In this document: piece by piece, positions 16,400 through 24,091 of the stretch
How positions within the stretch are numbered: the first letter of the stretch is position 1
Layout of the letters: each line of letters starts with the position of its first letter
Assembly (NCBI RefSeq): GCF_900090245.1
Contig: NZ_FMDN01000021.1
Coordinates: forward strand, 1 to 64,000
Direction of reading: 5' to 3'
From: Micromonospora halophytica
GTDB taxonomy: Bacteria; Actinomycetota; Actinomycetes; Mycobacteriales; Micromonosporaceae
Length of the DNA stretch: 64,000 nt
Made by a program: the position numbers and the translations under genes
The notes under the pieces: generated by a model
Told to the model about the DNA's origin: nothing
The model's database searches: none
Seen by the model: the letters and a program-made list of their open reading frames with translations, nothing else

Positions 16400-18355
16400 T
16401 TACGCGGGTCTGCGGCCTGCCGTCGCAGGCAGGGCGTAGACGGTGCCAGTGGTTTGGTGTACGTCCGGGTGGACGAGGAACCCGGGCGACGGTGGCCGGC
16501 CGGCGCCGGCCCGGGGCGGTGGGTCGAGTTGGCGCAGGTACCCGTGGATTTCCAGCAGTGACAGGACGGGGTCGAGGTCGGCGGCGGTGGGGATCTGGCT
16601 GCGGACGGCCCGGTACAACTCCTTCTTAGTGAACGTGGTGGAGCCGGTCCGTTCGATCCAGGCGAGCACGAGCCGGGCGTACCGGGTGCTCTTGTCGGCT
16701 CCCATGTCGTCGAAGGCGGCCAGAGCGTGAGCGGCGAAGTACTCGCCGAGCAGTGCGGCCCGCTCCACAGTCTCGGCCGTGACCGGCTTGCCCCAGCCGT
16801 CGCGCAGCTGTTCGGCGAGGTGGATCAGCCCGGCGAGGCGGACCACTGCGCCGGTGTACTTGCTACCCCAGTCCACGACGTGTCCCCATGCCCCGCCGGG
16901 GGCAAGGCGTGGTTCTACGGCCCGTTCGATGTCCAGGACCCGTTCGTTGGCTTCGGGGGTGAGCGGGAGCACTGCCGGGTCGGTCCATTCGGCGAGGCTG
17001 GCGACCAGGGCACCGAGGTTGGCGGCGTAGGCGGTGGCGATGTGCTCGGGTACCGGGTCGGCGCCGATCTTTCGGCGGCCGACGGTGTTCTCAGGCAGGC
17101 TGAACAGGATACGGGCGAGTAGCCCTTTGCCTCGGAAGCCGGGCATGTCGGCGATGTCGCGCAACACGTCGGGTTGCACGGCCAGGCCGAGGGTGAGGGC
17201 GGGGTGTTCGACGTGTTCGGGGGCGCGGGAGCGGCGGTTGACGCGCAGCATGTCGCCGGCGTGGCCTTTGAGGAAGACCTCCAAGTTGGGGGTGCCGGAG
17301 TAGCGGCCGGCGATGGTGGCGAAGATGCCGCCTTCGGGGGAGAGAACGGCGAGGCGTCCGCCCTGCTCGGCGAGCAGGGACGCGGCCTCTTCGCTGGTGA
17401 CGTCGTCGGCGACCAGTTGCGGCAGGACAGGCACAGTCACGGCGTCAGCGTTCATCGCGGCAGCGGTCGCTTCGGCAAGCAGGGTGTCCCGCCCGGACGC
17501 GTCGGCGTTCGCGGCGGCGATGGCGGCTTTCTCCGCCGTCTTGCCGGCGACGCGCGCAGCAAGTTCGGCCTCCACGATCGCCGGCTTCGTCCGCTCGACA
17601 AGGGCCTTTTCCGCGGCGAGCAGCGGCCCGGTCATCGCGGCGAACACAGCCGACTTCCGGGAGCCCGGTGGCAACACAACGACGGTAAACAGGTTCGTGG
17701 GTTCGCGCCAGGAACCGCGCACCTCCACTTCGGCGCGGCCCCCGGCGGCGGTGGACAGGGCGGCCAGGGCGATGCAGCCGGCGAGGTCGACGGGGGTTTG
17801 GGTGAACTCGGCGACGGCGTAGACGTGCTCTGCGACCCATTCGGGCAGCACGTAGGCCGGGAACTCGGGGAGGTGCCGGCGGTCGCCGAGCGGGATCAGT
17901 GGTGCCCATTGGGCGCCGGTGGCGGCGTGGTCGAGCATCGCGCGGCCGGTGGCGAGGATGTCGGCAACGTCGGCGCCCTGGTCGACCTTATCGGCGAAGT
18001 AGACGCCGAGGTCGGCGACCTGGCGGCGGCGTGCGTGGTCGGCGACGATCCGCGCGTAGTGACCTGCGTTCGCGGTAGTGGGGACGGCGGCAATCAGGGT
18101 GTGCAGGTACGGAGCTCCGCCGACCTTGGCCAGGTCGCCGGTTGCGGCGAGTCGGGCGGCCAGGGCGATCGGGTCGACCGGTTCGCGGGCGGCGTGCATC
18201 GTGCAGAGCGCTTCCCACAGTCGGGCGTGAGCGGGCCGGTGGAAGTCGGCCGGGGTGAGCGCCGTGGCGAGGTCGGCGACGACGGACGGGTTGAGCAGCG
18301 CAGCGCCGATCACGGCCTGCTCGGCGGCGTGGTCGTGCGCGGGCGGTCGGGTCAC
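16400..18355 (-). CDS. Replication protein: DnaB-like N-terminal domain plus DUF3987
   Basis: A 651-residue protein. Residues about 5-110 match the DnaB helicase N-terminal domain (AEQAVIGAALLNP, then PADFHRPAHARLWEAL, then GGAPYLHTLIAAVPTTAN). The rest is DUF3987, a primase/helicase-associated ATPase-like region with a Walker-A-like VLPPGSRKSAV (about 230) and SPEGGIFATIAGRYSG (about 345). In AICEs this would start autonomous replication of the excised circle. No rolling-circle Rep or prim-pol gene was found, so it is the only replication candidate. The GTG at 18355 follows AGGAG by nine bases. It is last in the leftward operon and ends seven bases before the 31-bp hairpin. Confidence 0.85.
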   Translation of the reverse strand: MTRPPAHDHAAEQAVIGAALLNPSVVADLATALTPADFHRPAHARLWEALCTMHAAREPVDPIALAARLAATGDLAKVGGAPYLHTLIAAVPTTANAGHYARIVADHARRRQVADLGVYFADKVDQGADVADILATGRAMLDHAATGAQWAPLIPLGDRRHLPEFPAYVLPEWVAEHVYAVAEFTQTPVDLAGCIALAALSTAAGGRAEVEVRGSWREPTNLFTVVVLPPGSRKSAVFAAMTGPLLAAEKALVERTKPAIVEAELAARVAGKTAEKAAIAAANADASGRDTLLAEATAAAMNADAVTVPVLPQLVADDVTSEEAASLLAEQGGRLAVLSPEGGIFATIAGRYSGTPNLEVFLKGHAGDMLRVNRRSRAPEHVEHPALTLGLAVQPDVLRDIADMPGFRGKGLLARILFSLPENTVGRRKIGADPVPEHIATAYAANLGALVASLAEWTDPAVLPLTPEANERVLDIERAVEPRLAPGGAWGHVVDWGSKYTGAVVRLAGLIHLAEQLRDGWGKPVTAETVERAALLGEYFAAHALAAFDDMGADKSTRYARLVLAWIERTGSTTFTKKELYRAVRSQIPTAADLDPVLSLLEIHGYLRQLDPPPRAGAGRPPSPGFLVHPDVHQTTGTVYALPATAGRRPA

Positions 18356-18390
18356 GATGACGTGCTCCTGTCGTGAGTCGGGGAGGGAAG

Positions 18391-18693
18391 TCAGGCGGCG
18401 GTGCGGCCGGGGCGCGGCTGACGGATCGCGGCGGCGCGGATCACCAGGTCGCGCAGGCCGGCGAGCAGGGTGCCGAGCTGGCGGCGGGCTGCCGGGTCGA
18501 CGTCGGCCAGGGCAACCCGTACGCGGATCTCGGCGTGCTCGCGGCCGTCGCTGGCCCGCACGCGGACGAGGACGGCGCGGGCGTGGCCGGGCAGGTCGAC
18601 CAGGATTTCGTCGGAGCGGTGTTCGCCGAGGTTGCAGCGGTGGTCCCGGGCGCACCACCCGGTGTGCCGTTGGCTGCCGGGGCGGCGCTTCAC
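18391..18693 (-). CDS. Small AICE-type hypothetical protein with Cys/His cluster
   Basis: A 100-residue protein starting VKRRPGSQRH. A compact WCARDHRCNLGEH cluster (about residues 13-25) could bind a metal, followed by a beta-rich part (DEILVDLPGHARAVLVRVRASDGREHAEIRVRVAL) and a helix. The GTG start overlaps the stop of the upstream Spd-like gene by four bases. Comparable small proteins are frequent between tra and rep genes of AICEs; no function is known. Confidence 0.75.
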   Translation of the reverse strand: MKRRPGSQRHTGWCARDHRCNLGEHRSDEILVDLPGHARAVLVRVRASDGREHAEIRVRVALADVDPAARRQLGTLLAGLRDLVIRAAAIRQPRPGRTAA

Positions 18694-18929
18694 TGGTTGC
18701 CTGCCCGGTACTCGGCCCGCATGTACTCGGCGATGCGGCGGCCGATACGGACGCGGCGGCCGGTGCCCTCGCAGCGGCGGCAGTCGCGTCGGGTACCGAT
18801 GGCGGTGCGGTGGTTGCGGCGGCCCCGGCAGCGGCGGCAGCGCCCCCACGGGGCCACGACGCACAGGACCAGGTACCACACTGTGTAACCGAAGGTGGCG
18901 AGGCTAGCGAGCAGGGCGATGGTGGTCAC
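18690..18929 (-). CDS. Spd-like small membrane protein with zinc-finger-like motif
   Basis: A 79-residue protein with one N-terminal membrane helix (IALLASLATFGYTVWYLVLCVVA, about 4-26) and a CRRCRGR...CRRCEGTGRR double CxxC knuckle (about 31-60). The GTG start has a strong GGAGG six bases upstream. Its position after the translocase and its membrane nature fit the plasmid-spread (Spd) proteins of Streptomyces conjugative elements, which help intramycelial movement; this role is by analogy. It is coupled to the following gene by GTGA. Confidence 0.78.
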   Translation of the reverse strand: MTTIALLASLATFGYTVWYLVLCVVAPWGRCRRCRGRRNHRTAIGTRRDCRRCEGTGRRVRIGRRIAEYMRAEYRAGNQ

Positions 18930-18969
18930 GAAACGCCTCCACGAGCCGGTTTGAGGATGCGGAGGGCTG

Positions 18970-19076
18970 ACGCCGCTAGTGGCTAGGGCGCTGGCCAGGG
19001 TTGGGATTGGTCGCTAGCGGGGGTGCTAGGTCTAGCGGGGGGTGCCGCTAGACCTAGCGACCACACGTTGTCCGGG
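18970..19076. promoter_or_regulatory. CTAG-rich inverted-repeat cluster, candidate clt transfer locus
   Basis: GCTAGGTCTAGCGG (19025-19038) is the exact reverse complement of CCGCTAGACCTAGC (19045-19058), with a 6-base spacer. Further CGCTAG or CTAG copies lie at about 18974-19020. CTAG is rare in high-GC genomes, so several copies in 100 bp are striking. The cluster begins right after the translocase stop (19077), which is where the clt loci recognised by TraB proteins lie in Streptomyces plasmids. Confidence 0.55.
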
Positions 19077-21254
19077 TTAGGCGGCTTTGTCGCCGCGCCG
19101 CTTGTGACGCTCCGCGACCGCATCGGCGATGTGCTGGCGTTCGATGCCGCGCCGGTTGGCGCCCTTGCCCGTGGTCGGGTCGGTGCCCCACACCTGCCCC
19201 GTGGTGACCCCGTACGGCTTGAGCGCTGCCGTGAGCTGATCGCGGGTCAGGTCCCCGTACGCGTCGGCGTTCAGCTCGGCAAGCCGCTCGGTCAGCGTCT
19301 CCGCCCACACCTTCGCCTCCGTCGCCGGAACGACGGTGAGGATGTCGTCCAACAGGGTGTCCCGGCGTACAGCCGGGGTTGGCGCGGCCTGTCCGATGGC
19401 GTGGCCGGTCAGCGTGCCGGCCGCCTCGCGCAGGGCGCGTGCCCGGTCGGTGATCTTCTCGGCGGTGGGGCCGTCGATGTAGAAGGTGCGCACGATCTGC
19501 GCGTCGTCGGCCGCGCCGACGAGGTAGCCCACGCCCTTGTCCTTCTTGGCGAACATGGTCGCCCGGATGCCGTTCTTGTACGCAGAGGTGCCAAGGATCA
19601 TGTCGTTTTCGATCTGCCCCATGACACGCAGGCAGAACCGCGTACCGGCGTTCGCCGACACGCCGGTGGGCAGGCTCTTGGCGTCCGGCCGCTGGGTGGC
19701 CACGACGAGGATGACGCCCAGGGCGCGGCCCAGCTTGATGACCTTCTCGGCCAGCTCTCCGGCTTCCTTGCCGAACTCCGGGTGTGAGAACAGTTCCTGC
19801 ACCTCGTCCAGAGCGACAACGAGCCAGTGCAGACCGAGCTTGCGGCGGCGGGCCAGTTCGGGGGTGACCTTGTTGTCCGGGCATACCGCCTTGGGTAGGC
19901 CCTTGATGACGGCGGCGCGTCGCTGGCATTCCTTGCGCAGCTCCCGCAGGGCGATCAAGCCCTCTTCGGCGGTGTCGTCGTCCTGCCCCGACGCATACCG
20001 CGCCGACACCTTCTCCAACGGGTCGAGTCCACCGGTGCCCTTGAAGTCGAAGCACCACAGTTCCGCGTACGGGTCGAGCGCGGCGGCGAGCATCGGGACC
20101 TGGGTGGCGGCGGTCTTGCCGTAGCCAGGGATCGACCCTATGAGCAGGTTCGTGTACGGCAGGTCGAAGGTGATGATTCGGCCGCGTGGATCGGTGCCGA
20201 ACGGCACCGGCTTGGCGAGGTCGAAACCACCGGACGCCTTGAGTAGCGGCCAAGCGGCCGGCTTCGCGGCGGCCATGTCCTGATCTCCCACCCACAGCAG
20301 CATCCGACCGGGGTGCACCTCCGGCTGTCCCTCCGGCCACACACAGCCCAGCGGCCGGGTGAGGCCGGCGGCGAGCCGGTCGCGCCGCTCGATGACGTCC
20401 CCGGCGGTGACGCCCGGCGGTAGGTCGATGTCGGCCCGCCACCCCGGCCCGTCGCGGACGATAGGGGCCGTGAACGCGATAGCGCGGTTGCCCTGCTTGG
20501 CGATGGCCTGGGTGATGCCGGAGATGCCGAGCACGGCCAGGGCGCGCACGACCACATCGGAGGTGAGGCGGGCGACCCGAGGCACGACCACGGCGGTGTC
20601 GAGCAGCGGCTTGTCTGCCGGCTGACCGAACATCCCACACAGCGTCACCAGCAGTGCCAGCACGGCCCACCGCGCCCACTCCGGGGCGAGAGCGACCGCC
20701 ACGCCACCGGCCAGGGCGATGGCGAGGGTGAAAGTGGCGACGATGCCACGCCACCGCACTCGCCGGTCACGCTGACGGGACAGCTTGAGGTAGTCCTCGG
20801 CGTTCTCCCGCCGCACGGTGGCCTGCCGGACCGGCTCGCCTTCCCAGTCGAACAGCCACCGGGTCGCCCCGGACAGCATCCGCCATGCGCCGGCCGGGGC
20901 GCGCAGCGCCAGCTTGCCGGCGTACTTCGGAGTGCGGGTGGCGTGGTACGCGGTGGTGTGCAACAGGTGCCCGACCGCCCATCGCATCGTGTCGCGCAGC
21001 TCGGCGCGCGAGCGCAGCCAGGCCGGCAGGATCGGGCGCCGCTGACCGGCGCGTACGCCATCGAGAGTGAACCGCGGCGTGCGCTGCGCGGCCGGGGAGT
21101 CGACCAGCACCGGCCCGCCGTCGTCGGTGTCGGCGCTGATGCGGGCGGTACGGGCGGCGTCCAGGTCGACCACGTTCGCGTCGGGGGCATCTCCGGTCAG
21201 GTCGCGCTCGGCGGCCCGCCAGTCGAATCGGTCGTCGTCTCGGGGGGACGTCAT
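19077..21254 (-). CDS. traB: FtsK/SpoIIIE-like DNA translocase (TraB-type conjugation protein)
   Basis: A 725-residue protein: a variable N-terminus (residues 1-150), a membrane pair (GIVATFTLAIALAGGVAVAL and WAVLALLVTLCGMFG, about 180-225), then an FtsK-type motor with Walker A IGSIPGYGKTAATQ (about 370), Walker B HWLVVALDEVQELF (about 470) and ATQRPDAKSLP. A C-terminal helical domain with RRGIERQHIADAVAERH could read DNA. AICE TraB proteins pump double-stranded DNA between hyphae as hexamers. The ATG at 21254 is chosen for the GGAGG ten bases upstream; the gene name is by analogy. The CTAG-rich repeats lie just past its stop. Confidence 0.9.
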   Translation of the reverse strand: MTSPRDDDRFDWRAAERDLTGDAPDANVVDLDAARTARISADTDDGGPVLVDSPAAQRTPRFTLDGVRAGQRRPILPAWLRSRAELRDTMRWAVGHLLHTTAYHATRTPKYAGKLALRAPAGAWRMLSGATRWLFDWEGEPVRQATVRRENAEDYLKLSRQRDRRVRWRGIVATFTLAIALAGGVAVALAPEWARWAVLALLVTLCGMFGQPADKPLLDTAVVVPRVARLTSDVVVRALAVLGISGITQAIAKQGNRAIAFTAPIVRDGPGWRADIDLPPGVTAGDVIERRDRLAAGLTRPLGCVWPEGQPEVHPGRMLLWVGDQDMAAAKPAAWPLLKASGGFDLAKPVPFGTDPRGRIITFDLPYTNLLIGSIPGYGKTAATQVPMLAAALDPYAELWCFDFKGTGGLDPLEKVSARYASGQDDDTAEEGLIALRELRKECQRRAAVIKGLPKAVCPDNKVTPELARRRKLGLHWLVVALDEVQELFSHPEFGKEAGELAEKVIKLGRALGVILVVATQRPDAKSLPTGVSANAGTRFCLRVMGQIENDMILGTSAYKNGIRATMFAKKDKGVGYLVGAADDAQIVRTFYIDGPTAEKITDRARALREAAGTLTGHAIGQAAPTPAVRRDTLLDDILTVVPATEAKVWAETLTERLAELNADAYGDLTRDQLTAALKPYGVTTGQVWGTDPTTGKGANRRGIERQHIADAVAERHKRRGDKAA

Positions 21255-21290
21255 GTCGGGTGTTCCTCCATCTGGGGTTGTGGCGGTGGG

Positions 21291-21343
21291 GAAGGACCGG
21301 CGGCGCGGCGCAGGTTGGTAGCCAGGTGGCCGCGCCGCCGGGC
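21291..21343. repeat. 53-bp hairpin element, copy 1
   Basis: Nearly identical (51 of 53 positions) to 22047-22099. CCGGCGGCGCGGC (21297-21309) pairs perfectly with GCCGCGCCGCCGG (21329-21341) around a conserved 19-base loop containing GGTTGGTAGCC. It lies in the spacer between the zinc-ribbon gene and the translocase. Confidence 0.85.
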
Positions 21344-21351
21344 AGGGGAAG

Positions 21352-21519
21352 TCAGTTCTTGACGGAGATTCGGTTGCCGCAGTCACCGCAGGTCGCGTGA
21401 GTGCGCTGGTTGCTGGCGGTGATGTCGCGCCAGTTGGTCTCGTTGCCGCAGGCCGGGCACCACAACTGCTTGCCGCCGCTGCTGACGCGTCCGGCGCTGC
21501 CGATCGAGATGCTTGCCAT
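21352..21519 (-). CDS. Small zinc-ribbon protein
   Basis: A 55-residue protein with two knuckles, LWCPACGNET and ATCGDCGNR (about 20-48), spaced as in a rubredoxin-like zinc ribbon. AAGGAG lies seven bases before the ATG. It sits between membrane protein and translocase genes of the transfer operon. It could be a small nucleic-acid or protein-binding accessory factor; no specific role is known. Confidence 0.8.
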   Translation of the reverse strand: MASISIGSAGRVSSGGKQLWCPACGNETNWRDITASNQRTHATCGDCGNRISVKN

Positions 21520-21544
21520 CAGGGATCTCCTTCGGTGAGGGTGG

Positions 21545-22012
21545 TCAGGCGGCGCAGAACAGGGCGGCGATGAACAGCCAGCCGATGTGCCAGGACTGGT
21601 CCAGGGCGTAGGCGCCGGTGCCAAGCGACGGGTTATCGTCGCGGCCGGGTCGGGGTGCGCCGAGGGCGTAGAAGTCGGCCGAGCCGAGGGCGGCGGCGAT
21701 CCGGCGAAGTGGCGTGCGCCGGTCGGCGATGTAGTGGGTGACCGCCGAGATGGTCAGCCCGACCGCCACACCCCACGGGTCGAGCCGCAGGCCGGTGCCG
21801 GCGATCAGGAACAGGAGCGCCAGGCCGGCGGTGGCGGTGTAGGTGGCGACGTGGGCAGCGCAGGCGATGCGGCCGGTCCAGCCGGGCTGGCCCTTGCAAT
21901 CGGCCTGGTGCTGGGTCTGCACCCAGTGGTCGGCGACCTGGTGGGCGACGTAGAGGGCGACAAACACGGCAGCGAACGCGGCGGCGTGGCGGCCGGTGGG
22001 ATCTGCGAACAT
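21545..22012 (-). CDS. DUF3307-like membrane protein
   Basis: A 155-residue protein with several membrane helices. AFAAVFVALYVAHQVADHWVQTQHQADCKG at the start contains the HQxADHWxQ pattern of DUF3307, and RIACAAHVATYTATAGLALLF and WGVAVGLTISAVTHYIADRR follow. The family is widespread in actinobacterial mobile elements without a known activity. It lies within the transfer operon between two membrane or zinc proteins, suggesting a part in the spread apparatus. Confidence 0.82.
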   Translation of the reverse strand: MFADPTGRHAAAFAAVFVALYVAHQVADHWVQTQHQADCKGQPGWTGRIACAAHVATYTATAGLALLFLIAGTGLRLDPWGVAVGLTISAVTHYIADRRTPLRRIAAALGSADFYALGAPRPGRDDNPSLGTGAYALDQSWHIGWLFIAALFCAA

Positions 22013-22046
22013 GGGTGGTCTCTCCCGAGGTCGTTGGCTGAGGGGT

Positions 22047-22099
22047 GAAGGGCCGGCGGCGCGGCGCAGGTTGGTAGCCAGGTGGCCGCGTCGCCGGGC
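22047..22099. repeat. 53-bp hairpin element, copy 2
   Basis: Second copy of the element at 21291-21343, located between the DUF2637-like and DUF3307-like genes. One of the two differences (C to T in the right arm, 22091) weakens the stem in the leftward transcript, the loop being unchanged. Two copies in separate spacers of one operon argue for a shared function, such as RNA processing or translation control. Confidence 0.85.
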
Positions 22100-22103
22100 G
22101 GAA

Positions 22104-22898
22104 CTAGTCGTGGGTGCGGACGAGGTGTGCCAGGGCGGCGCCCATGCCGAGCACCCCGACCGGCAGGCAGGCCACGGCGGTGGTGATCCACCACGGGGCC
22201 GACGTGACCCCGGCCGCAACCAAGAGGTGGTACGCGACCTGGCCGAGCGCGCCGACGAGCAGCGATGCGATGGCCGACCACTTGGCGAACCGGCGGGCCA
22301 GGTCCGGCACCCGGCCGGACAGCCACACGTACAGGGCATAAGCGCCGTACGTCTCCACGCCGATCGGCAGGGTGATGGCCGAGTTGATGGAGAAGCTGTC
22401 CCAGATGCCCGGCAGCGGGTGGACCACCCCGAACCCGGTGAGTCCGCCGAGCCCGACCCACCCGGACCAGATCGCCACGAACGCGGGCAGCGCCAGCAGC
22501 ACCACCGGCCACACCACCGCACGCCGGTTGTCCGTCAAGTCGGCCGGAATCGCTTCGGTCGTGATGTTGGTGCCCAGGTCTGCGACGGGTGCTGCCTGCT
22601 CCGACAGGACCGGCGGGATGTCGTCCCTGGCTGGCGGCAGGTCCGGTGCTGGGACCGGGTCAGCGATCGGGTCCGGGACGCTGTCGACCGGGTCGGCGGT
22701 GGGTTCGGTGGTGGCCGGTGGGGTGTCGGTGCGGGTCAGAGCGGCGAGGATCGCGTCTGCCTTCGGACCGCCCACCCGCAGTTCCTTCTTGATGCGGTTG
22801 CGTGACGGGATCTCGCCGAGCTGGTCGGCCAGGTCGCGGGCGGCGGGGATCAAGTCTTCGACCGGCCGGGGGAAGGCCGACAGCGTGGGGGCGGTCAT
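22104..22898 (-). CDS. DUF2637-like membrane protein with N-terminal HTH-like segment
   Basis: A 264-residue protein. Residues 1-55 contain AARDLADQLGEIPSRNRIKKELRVGGPKADAIL, the pattern of small HTH domains found in AICE proteins. A Pro/Asp-rich linker (60-120) is followed by four membrane helices (from VVWPVVLLALPAFVAIWSGW to the C-terminus), as in DUF2637 or SpdB-like proteins. The fusion suggests a membrane-tethered DNA-binding protein in the transfer apparatus. Its ATG overlaps the upstream stop by four bases. Confidence 0.78.
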   Translation of the reverse strand: MTAPTLSAFPRPVEDLIPAARDLADQLGEIPSRNRIKKELRVGGPKADAILAALTRTDTPPATTEPTADPVDSVPDPIADPVPAPDLPPARDDIPPVLSEQAAPVADLGTNITTEAIPADLTDNRRAVVWPVVLLALPAFVAIWSGWVGLGGLTGFGVVHPLPGIWDSFSINSAITLPIGVETYGAYALYVWLSGRVPDLARRFAKWSAIASLLVGALGQVAYHLLVAAGVTSAPWWITTAVACLPVGVLGMGAALAHLVRTHD

Positions 22899-23104
22899 GA
22901 AAGGTGTCCCTCCGATACGTCGGTGCCGTAGATGAGCGAGAACAGGGCTTGTTGCAGGTCCACCAGGTCCGCCCCGCACCCGTCGTACGGCTCGGCCATC
23001 GACGGGTAGCCGTGCGCGGCGAGCACCTGGGCCACGTCCAGCGCCAGACCAAACGTGAAGCGGGGGTCGTCAGCGGGGCGGGGGATCGGGTAGCGACGGC
23101 TCAT
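22895..23104 (-). CDS. Small AICE-type hypothetical protein
   Basis: A 69-residue protein starting MSRRYPIPRPADDPRFTFGL. It has a predicted helical core (ALDVAQVLAAHGYP) and a C-terminal half DGCGADLVDLQQALFSLIYG. Short proteins with this layout recur at the head of AICE transfer operons, and no function is recorded. It is coupled to the DUF2637-like gene by an ATGA overlap and starts 12 bases after DUF6284. Confidence 0.72.
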   Translation of the reverse strand: MSRRYPIPRPADDPRFTFGLALDVAQVLAAHGYPSMAEPYDGCGADLVDLQQALFSLIYGTDVSEGHLS

Positions 23105-23116
23105 GGCGCTACCCAC

Positions 23117-23365
23117 CTACGCGGCCCGGCCGTCGGCCGAGCGAACGGCGAGCAGGGCACGCGCCTCACGCAGCACCCGGCGCTGCGCCCGACGAAGCCG
23201 CTGCCAGTCCAACTCGGTCGGGCCGGCGTCGCTGGTCAGCACGACGATCTGCGCGTCGAGCAACAGAACCTCAGCCTCAATCAGCGGCAACTCCTGCTCG
23301 ATCTCAGAGAGTTCAGCGGCGTTCGGCTCGACCTCGGGGGAGTGGTTCGACTCAGTCACTTGCAT
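23117..23365 (-). CDS. DUF6284-family small protein
   Basis: An 82-residue, acidic then basic helical protein (ELSEIEQELPLIEAEVLLLDAQI, then WQRLRRAQRRVLREARALL). It matches the layout of proteins named DUF6284 in actinobacterial elements. It is the first gene of the long leftward transfer/replication operon and faces the TTGCGCAA operator region. The ATG at 23365 has AAGGGA only two bases upstream, so the GTG six bases further in may be the true start. Confidence 0.75.
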   Translation of the reverse strand: MQVTESNHSPEVEPNAAELSEIEQELPLIEAEVLLLDAQIVVLTSDAGPTELDWQRLRRAQRRVLREARALLAVRSADGRAA

Positions 23366-23402
23366 GTCCCTTCTGACTGATCCGGCGCTCTAGATGCGCG
23401 CC

Positions 23403-23462
23403 TTTGTTGCGCAACAAGGTAGCGATACGCGGGTCTGTTGCGCAAGGGGGTAGCGGTATGTT
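23403..23462. promoter_or_regulatory. Divergent operator/promoter region with TTGCGCAA repeats
   Basis: TTGTTGCGCAACAA (23404-23417) is a perfect 14-bp palindrome. A second TTGCGCAA lies at 23438-23445. Each is followed by a GGTAGCG(A/G)TA segment, giving two direct repeats of about 23 bases. They lie between the start of the leftward transfer operon (23365) and the rightward small HTH gene (23469). A regulator bound here could switch both; TATGTT just before 23469 suggests leaderless transcription. Confidence 0.6.
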
Positions 23463-23468
23463 GGTCCG

Positions 23469-23705
23469 ATGGTTGATGCGCGAGATGAGCTATCAGCAGC
23501 CACGAAGCGGTACCGGCGTACCGAAGCTGCTCACGAAGCGGCACGCGAAGCGGTGGTTGCGGCGGTGGTTGCGGCGCTCCGTGGTGGCGTCGGTCCGGCT
23601 GAGGTCGAGCGGCTGTCGCCGTTCAGCGGTGCCTACGTCCGGAAGCTAGCTCGGGAGCACAGCGTCCCGCCTGCGCCGCCGGGGCCGAAGCGGGCCACTC
23701 GGTAG
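23469..23705 (+). CDS. Small helix-turn-helix protein of the AICE
   Basis: A 78-residue protein: a charged helix (YRRTEAAHEAAREAVVAAVVAALRGG) leading into VGPAEVERLSPFSGAYVRKLAREH, a likely HTH. It is the only rightward gene between the transfer operon and the excisionase and has the TTGCGCAA operators directly upstream. It may be the operator-binding regulator or a replication/transfer switch. No ribosome site is visible, consistent with a leaderless message. It ends three bases before the stop of the convergent excisionase gene. Confidence 0.75.
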   Translation: MVDARDELSAATKRYRRTEAAHEAAREAVVAAVVAALRGGVGPAEVERLSPFSGAYVRKLAREHSVPPAPPGPKRATR

Positions 23706-23708
23706 CGG

Positions 23709-23951
23709 TCAACCGGCAGGCCGCAACGCGTAGTTGCTGGCGTCCACCAGGCCGTACGCCAGCGCGGACGCCTCCATTTCGTCGATGGCGCGTGCCGGAA
23801 TTACGAAGCGGCCACGGACCTTGATGGCGGGGAACTGGCCGGCGTGAATCGCCCGGTAGACGGTCACCTCCGACATGCCGAGCATCGTTGCGGTGTCCGC
23901 GACCGACCGGAACCGAGGGCGGTCGTTCTTGGCGGCGAGGGGTTCAGCCAC
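23709..23951 (-). CDS. xis: Excisionase (AlpA/MerR-type helix-turn-helix)
   Basis: An 80-residue protein with the HTH_17 pattern: FRSVADTATMLGMSEVTVYRAIHAGQFPAIKVRGRFVIPARAIDEM. In AICEs such proteins bend DNA at the attachment sites and turn the integrase toward excision. The GTG start has GAGGAG seven bases upstream. It is transcribed divergently from the XRE/TPR-type regulator, with about 140 bases between, and lies away from the integrase, which here is separated by cargo. Confidence 0.88.
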   Translation of the reverse strand: MAEPLAAKNDRPRFRSVADTATMLGMSEVTVYRAIHAGQFPAIKVRGRFVIPARAIDEMEASALAYGLVDASNYALRPAG

Positions 23952-24091
23952 GGGAGTCTCCTCAGTAGTCTGTGGTTGGTGTTCCGTTCGGCTTGCTGAG
24001 ACCTAGTGAAGTCGAAGATGAGCCGAGCGCCCATGCAAACCCAGTGCAACGTGTGGCAATCCAATGCAACTTGCAAGCTCGGGAGACGACG

